This document shows, piece by piece, positions 61,110 through 64,000 of a stretch of 64,000 bases of DNA. Source of the DNA: Drechmeria coniospora (Eukaryota > Ascomycota > Sordariomycetes > Hypocreales > Ophiocordycipitaceae); contig NC_054391.1 of the NCBI RefSeq assembly GCF_001625195.1, positions 2,573,390-2,637,389 of the forward strand. The letters are read 5' to 3'. Made by a program: the position numbers and the translations under genes. The notes under the pieces were generated by a model. It had not been told where the DNA came from, searched no databases, and was given only the letters and a program-made list of their open reading frames with translations. The stretch's first letter is position 1; every line of letters starts with the position of its first letter.

Positions 61110-63703
61110 GCGACGGGGCGAGAACACGGTTGTTTTGGGCGCTCTGGAAGTGCCAGGTTGAACGCTCGATCGACCGAGCTCACTTCGGATTCCATGCGGC
61201 GGGCAGGAGAGGCGTTCGACGACACGGTGGTCATGACGTGCGGACGGGTAGCGAAACCCTGGTCGAACGAGTTCAGGGTCAATGCTTCAGCCCAGAGCGT
61301 CCGGTCCGGCGTTCCGACGTTGTCGCAGAGCGGCGCGGGCGAGGAACAGCACGGCTGGATGGACGAGCACCGGGACTGGCGTCGTCGACTGCGTGCGTCA
61401 GACTGGTGGAGGTGAGCTCCGGCCTGGGAACGCGCGCGCGTCGCTGCTGGTCGGTTCGCCGTCCGTGAAGGGGAGAGCAGCTGGATACCGGGGTTCGTCG
61501 AGAACCATGGGTTGCCACCCACCAGCACCTCTCCCACAGAGCGAGGAACGGGCACCTACGTACGGTGTGCACCTAGAGTTGGCGAGTCCAGGATCGATGG
61601 TGAGATGGGGAGTCTACGACAGATTGGCGTCGAGAATCGGTGACGCATCTGAAGTCGCGTGCGCCAGTACGAATGGAGGCTGACGAGCGAGTCTGGTGGA
61701 AGCCAACAGCCGTTCCGGCCAGGAGGTAGGCCAATTCGAAGGAGTGTTACCATAGGGACATTCTGTGCTCTGGTAGCTGCTGTGCGCCGGGGGACGTTGA
61801 GTCTTGCCGCGGATTCCTGCGGAAGTGAATGCGGAAATGGTCGGAAGAACGATTGATATCGAGAACAGCATCGAGATGCCATGAGCAGTCGAGCATTGGA
61901 CACGGAGTACACAAGTGTATCCATTCCCATCCATGGGCGAGGGGACTGGCTTGGCTTCGACCGTGAGCCGCCAACCCGATCACCCATAGTTCTGAACAAA
62001 GCGAATAAACTTGACTGTATATGTTCGTGGATATGCAGGAGTGCTTCGTGGAACTAGCATGGCTATTCGTACATTAGCAACCTATATGGTAGGTTTAATC
62101 GCACGCTAGCTACATCCTTGTGCGGAGTAATTAGATGATACTCACACGCAGAATGTAAGGTAATACCTGTGGATACAGACACACGAAGTATGTCTCAAGC
62201 AGGCATTCACGTGGGTGTGAGTAGGTAGAACGAAGTGCATACGTATGCAGGCGATGAGTATGGTAGTACGGAGTACTGTGTTCTGGCATCATGGGTACTT
62301 GTATGTGCTGTCTACATCTCATTCGCCTGCCGATTTGATGCGTTCATGGCCTTGCCAACTGGGTACGTTTATGCTCGATGGATGCACTCACTCGCGGCAC
62401 GGGGGCGGTTCGAGAATAAGGTCGGTCGTATGTGGATGACAACTCGGTAGGGTGTCGGGTCGATGATGCCTTTGGCACGAATGAATAAATTAATTCATGG
62501 CGTATTATTCCTCAGCAGACGAGCAACTTGCATTGCACGAACAAAGGTGCATTGGTCCGACGAACCGCCAACGTACGTCCGACACCACTAGCATGGGAAT
62601 GTTCAGTGCACTCGTTAGTGGAGTACATGCTGTACTTGGTAAAGAGGTGCCTACAAGTGCACTTCATACTCTGTACTTGCATTACGCTTTGCCGCGTTAG
62701 TACCCCGTACTCTCCATGTACTTACTGTACCTGTCCATGTAAGTACCAGCCTGTCCATGTAAGTACTTGCCTGTCCATGTACTTGCCTGTACATGTGCCT
62801 GCCTGTCCATGTGCTTGCCTGTCCATGTTCTTGCCTGTCTATTATGTACTTGCCTGTCTATGTACTTACCTATCTATGTACTTACTTGCCTGTCTATATA
62901 CTTGCCTGTCTACCTATGTACTTGCCTGTCTATGTGCTTGCCTGTCTATGTACTTGCCTGTCCATGTACTTACCTGTCCATGTACTCCGTACTTACTTAT
63001 GTATTGTACACCTACAGTATTAGTTGTATATACAAGGTACTGGTTGGTATGGAGTAAGTACAAGTACTCGAATCGTGGTTCAGCCGCTTTGGCCCGCCTG
63101 CTTGCGTGGCGCCTCCCAAATGCCCCTTCCCTTGGTTCGTTCCATCCGGGTGGGGCAAGCACCATTAACGCGACGCGGTTCAAACTTTGGGGACAGCGAC
63201 CGCTTTTGATGAGGTGGTTGAACGAGACGAGGCCCTTTCGTTCATCGCCATGCTGCCGGCACGAAACCAGGCCAACCGACTTGCCGCGCAACCGCATCGA
63301 CGCTTCTTGATTGCTTGTTCTTGAGGCCGGACTGACACACCATCATTGTCATGCCCTGCCAACCACCTTGAATGTGACCGACGAAGCCGCTGCCCTCGAC
63401 TCGACTCGCCGCCCTCCCTCCTTCTCTCCCTCTCCCTCCCTCCCCGGTCTCCCTCGGCCCCGACCTCTGCCTCGCCCTCCAACCCTCGCACCCTCCAACC
63501 CTCGCGCCCTCGGCACGGACGAAACTGGCACGTACGAGGATCGGCCCTCCCACCTCGCGGCCTACATTTCTCGCACCGCCGAGCGAGACCGTCGGGCGCA
63601 ACGGACGGGCCAACGGACGGATCCGATCGCCGTCATCGCCACGGTGCGCAAAGGAAACAAGCTAGCTCTTGAGCGCATAGGCCCGCCGCTGCCCCCTCTC
63701 GCG
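61110..63703. other. Intergenic region with a 16-bp repeat array
   Basis: CDC25 3' flank to about 62000, then AT-mixed and GTAC-word DNA, the degenerate tandem array at 62729-62985, and from about 63300 a C/T-rich leader of the next gene. The frames translating the array (62.5-63.3 kb) are repeats, not genes. Confidence 0.55.
62729..62985. repeat. Degenerate 16-bp tandem array
   Basis: About 15 imperfect units of TGCCTGTCTATGTACT/TGCCTGTCCATGTACT, with unit lengths from 12 to 20. Early units use TCCATG, central units TCTATG, later units TCCATG again, suggesting slippage and local homogenisation. Confidence 0.85.
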
Positions 63704-64000
63704 ATGCCGCCGTCTGCCAAGAGGGCCTTCGGTGGCCGTCGCGACGTGCGCCGAGCCGTCGATGGCAACGACGTCGACGACGTCGAGGACTCCTCGCCCG
63801 GGCGGCCGGTGAAGCGGCGCAAGAAGGCTCCATCTCTCGACCCGGCCGAGCGGAGTCGGCTGTCGCCCGCTCACGAGGCGACGGAGCCGTCCAGGACGGA
63901 CGACGACCAGGTCGTGACGCAGGTCTGCCAGCAGCTCAAGGCCCAGCCCGTCCAGGCCGCCAAGGACCACGCCAACGCCATCCACGAGGCCAACGGCGAC
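63704..64000 (+). CDS. N-terminal fragment of a possible forkhead/FHA transcription factor (partial)
   Basis: Frame from the ATG at 63704, open to the window edge (99 codons). It begins MPPSAKRAFGGRRDVRRAVD, followed by a basic patch (GRPVKRRKKAPSL) and acidic/serine-rich DDVEDSSPGRP, then a segment with VVTQVCQQLKAQPVQAAKDH followed by ANAIHEANGD. That last segment resembles, from memory, the stretch just before the FHA domain in fungal Fkh-type forkhead proteins (the EHANxIHE pattern). If right, the FHA domain begins just outside the window and the forkhead domain is further on. No ATG occurs in this frame between 63440 and 63704, though the frame is open there. Tentative. Confidence 0.5.
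   Translation, partial: MPPSAKRAFGGRRDVRRAVDGNDVDDVEDSSPGRPVKRRKKAPSLDPAERSRLSPAHEATEPSRTDDDQVVTQVCQQLKAQPVQAAKDHANAIHEANGD

Noticed and set aside
62528..63310. A cysteine/leucine-rich frame of 260 residues
   Set aside because: Translation of the 16-bp array; the repeating LACLCTYLSM pattern is not a real protein.

Overview
This window looks like a nuclear chromosome segment of a filamentous ascomycete (Pezizomycotina). The gene content and protein style suggest a Sordariomycete, probably Hypocreales; that placement is inference, and I cannot name the species. Evidence: genes contain short introns (about 55-120 bp) with GTRNGT-type donors and CTRAC branch points, coding DNA is GC-rich, and several proteins are fungal-specific (Sgf73, DUF7137, DUF4112, SRP9/21-type). 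There is no operon structure. I reconstructed exon joins by hand from splice signals and reading frame.

Layout. 0-7.2 kb: start of a glucose-6-phosphate 1-epimerase gene (cut by the window edge) and RIF1, both on the minus strand. 7.2-13.7 kb: repeat-rich DNA with a decayed Ty3-like gag on the minus strand and one conserved hypothetical gene. 13.7-17.6 kb: a small secreted I9-type protease inhibitor gene convergent with the HOOK dynein-adaptor gene. 17.6-24.1 kb: a second decayed gag (plus strand), the PDK1 kinase gene and an AT-rich island. 24.1-29.4 kb: SRP9/21 convergent with RNR2, then a DUF4112 gene. 31.1-41 kb: DCP2, a DUF7137 membrane protein, and a CDK11/Ppk23-type kinase. 41.5-49.4 kb: NAE1/ULA1, SWD2, two near-identical intron-containing serine-type tRNA genes, and SGF73. 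50.6-55.2 kb: NOSIP homologue, tafazzin, and PHO85-type CDK. 57.3-61.1 kb: CDC25-type Ras GEF with SH3 and WW regions. 63.7-64 kb: 5' end of a possible forkhead/FHA gene.

The genes are mostly single-copy housekeeping and signalling genes: telomere and replication timing, dNTP synthesis, mRNA decapping, neddylation, histone H3K4 methylation, SAGA, cardiolipin remodelling, Ras/PDK1/PHO85 signalling. They show no pathway clustering. The unusual material lies between them. Intergenic DNA is crowded with short palindromic words built around GTAC (GTACTCCGTAC, GTACGGAGTAC, TACAGTAC), tandem arrays of the same words, AT-rich islands, two related gag relics, and short identical dispersed repeats. The points I would recheck first are the anticodon loop of the two tRNA genes, the gag relics with the 37-bp dispersed repeat, the frame break at the start of SWD2, and the GTAC word family. 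I saw no clear evidence of a new multi-gene system.
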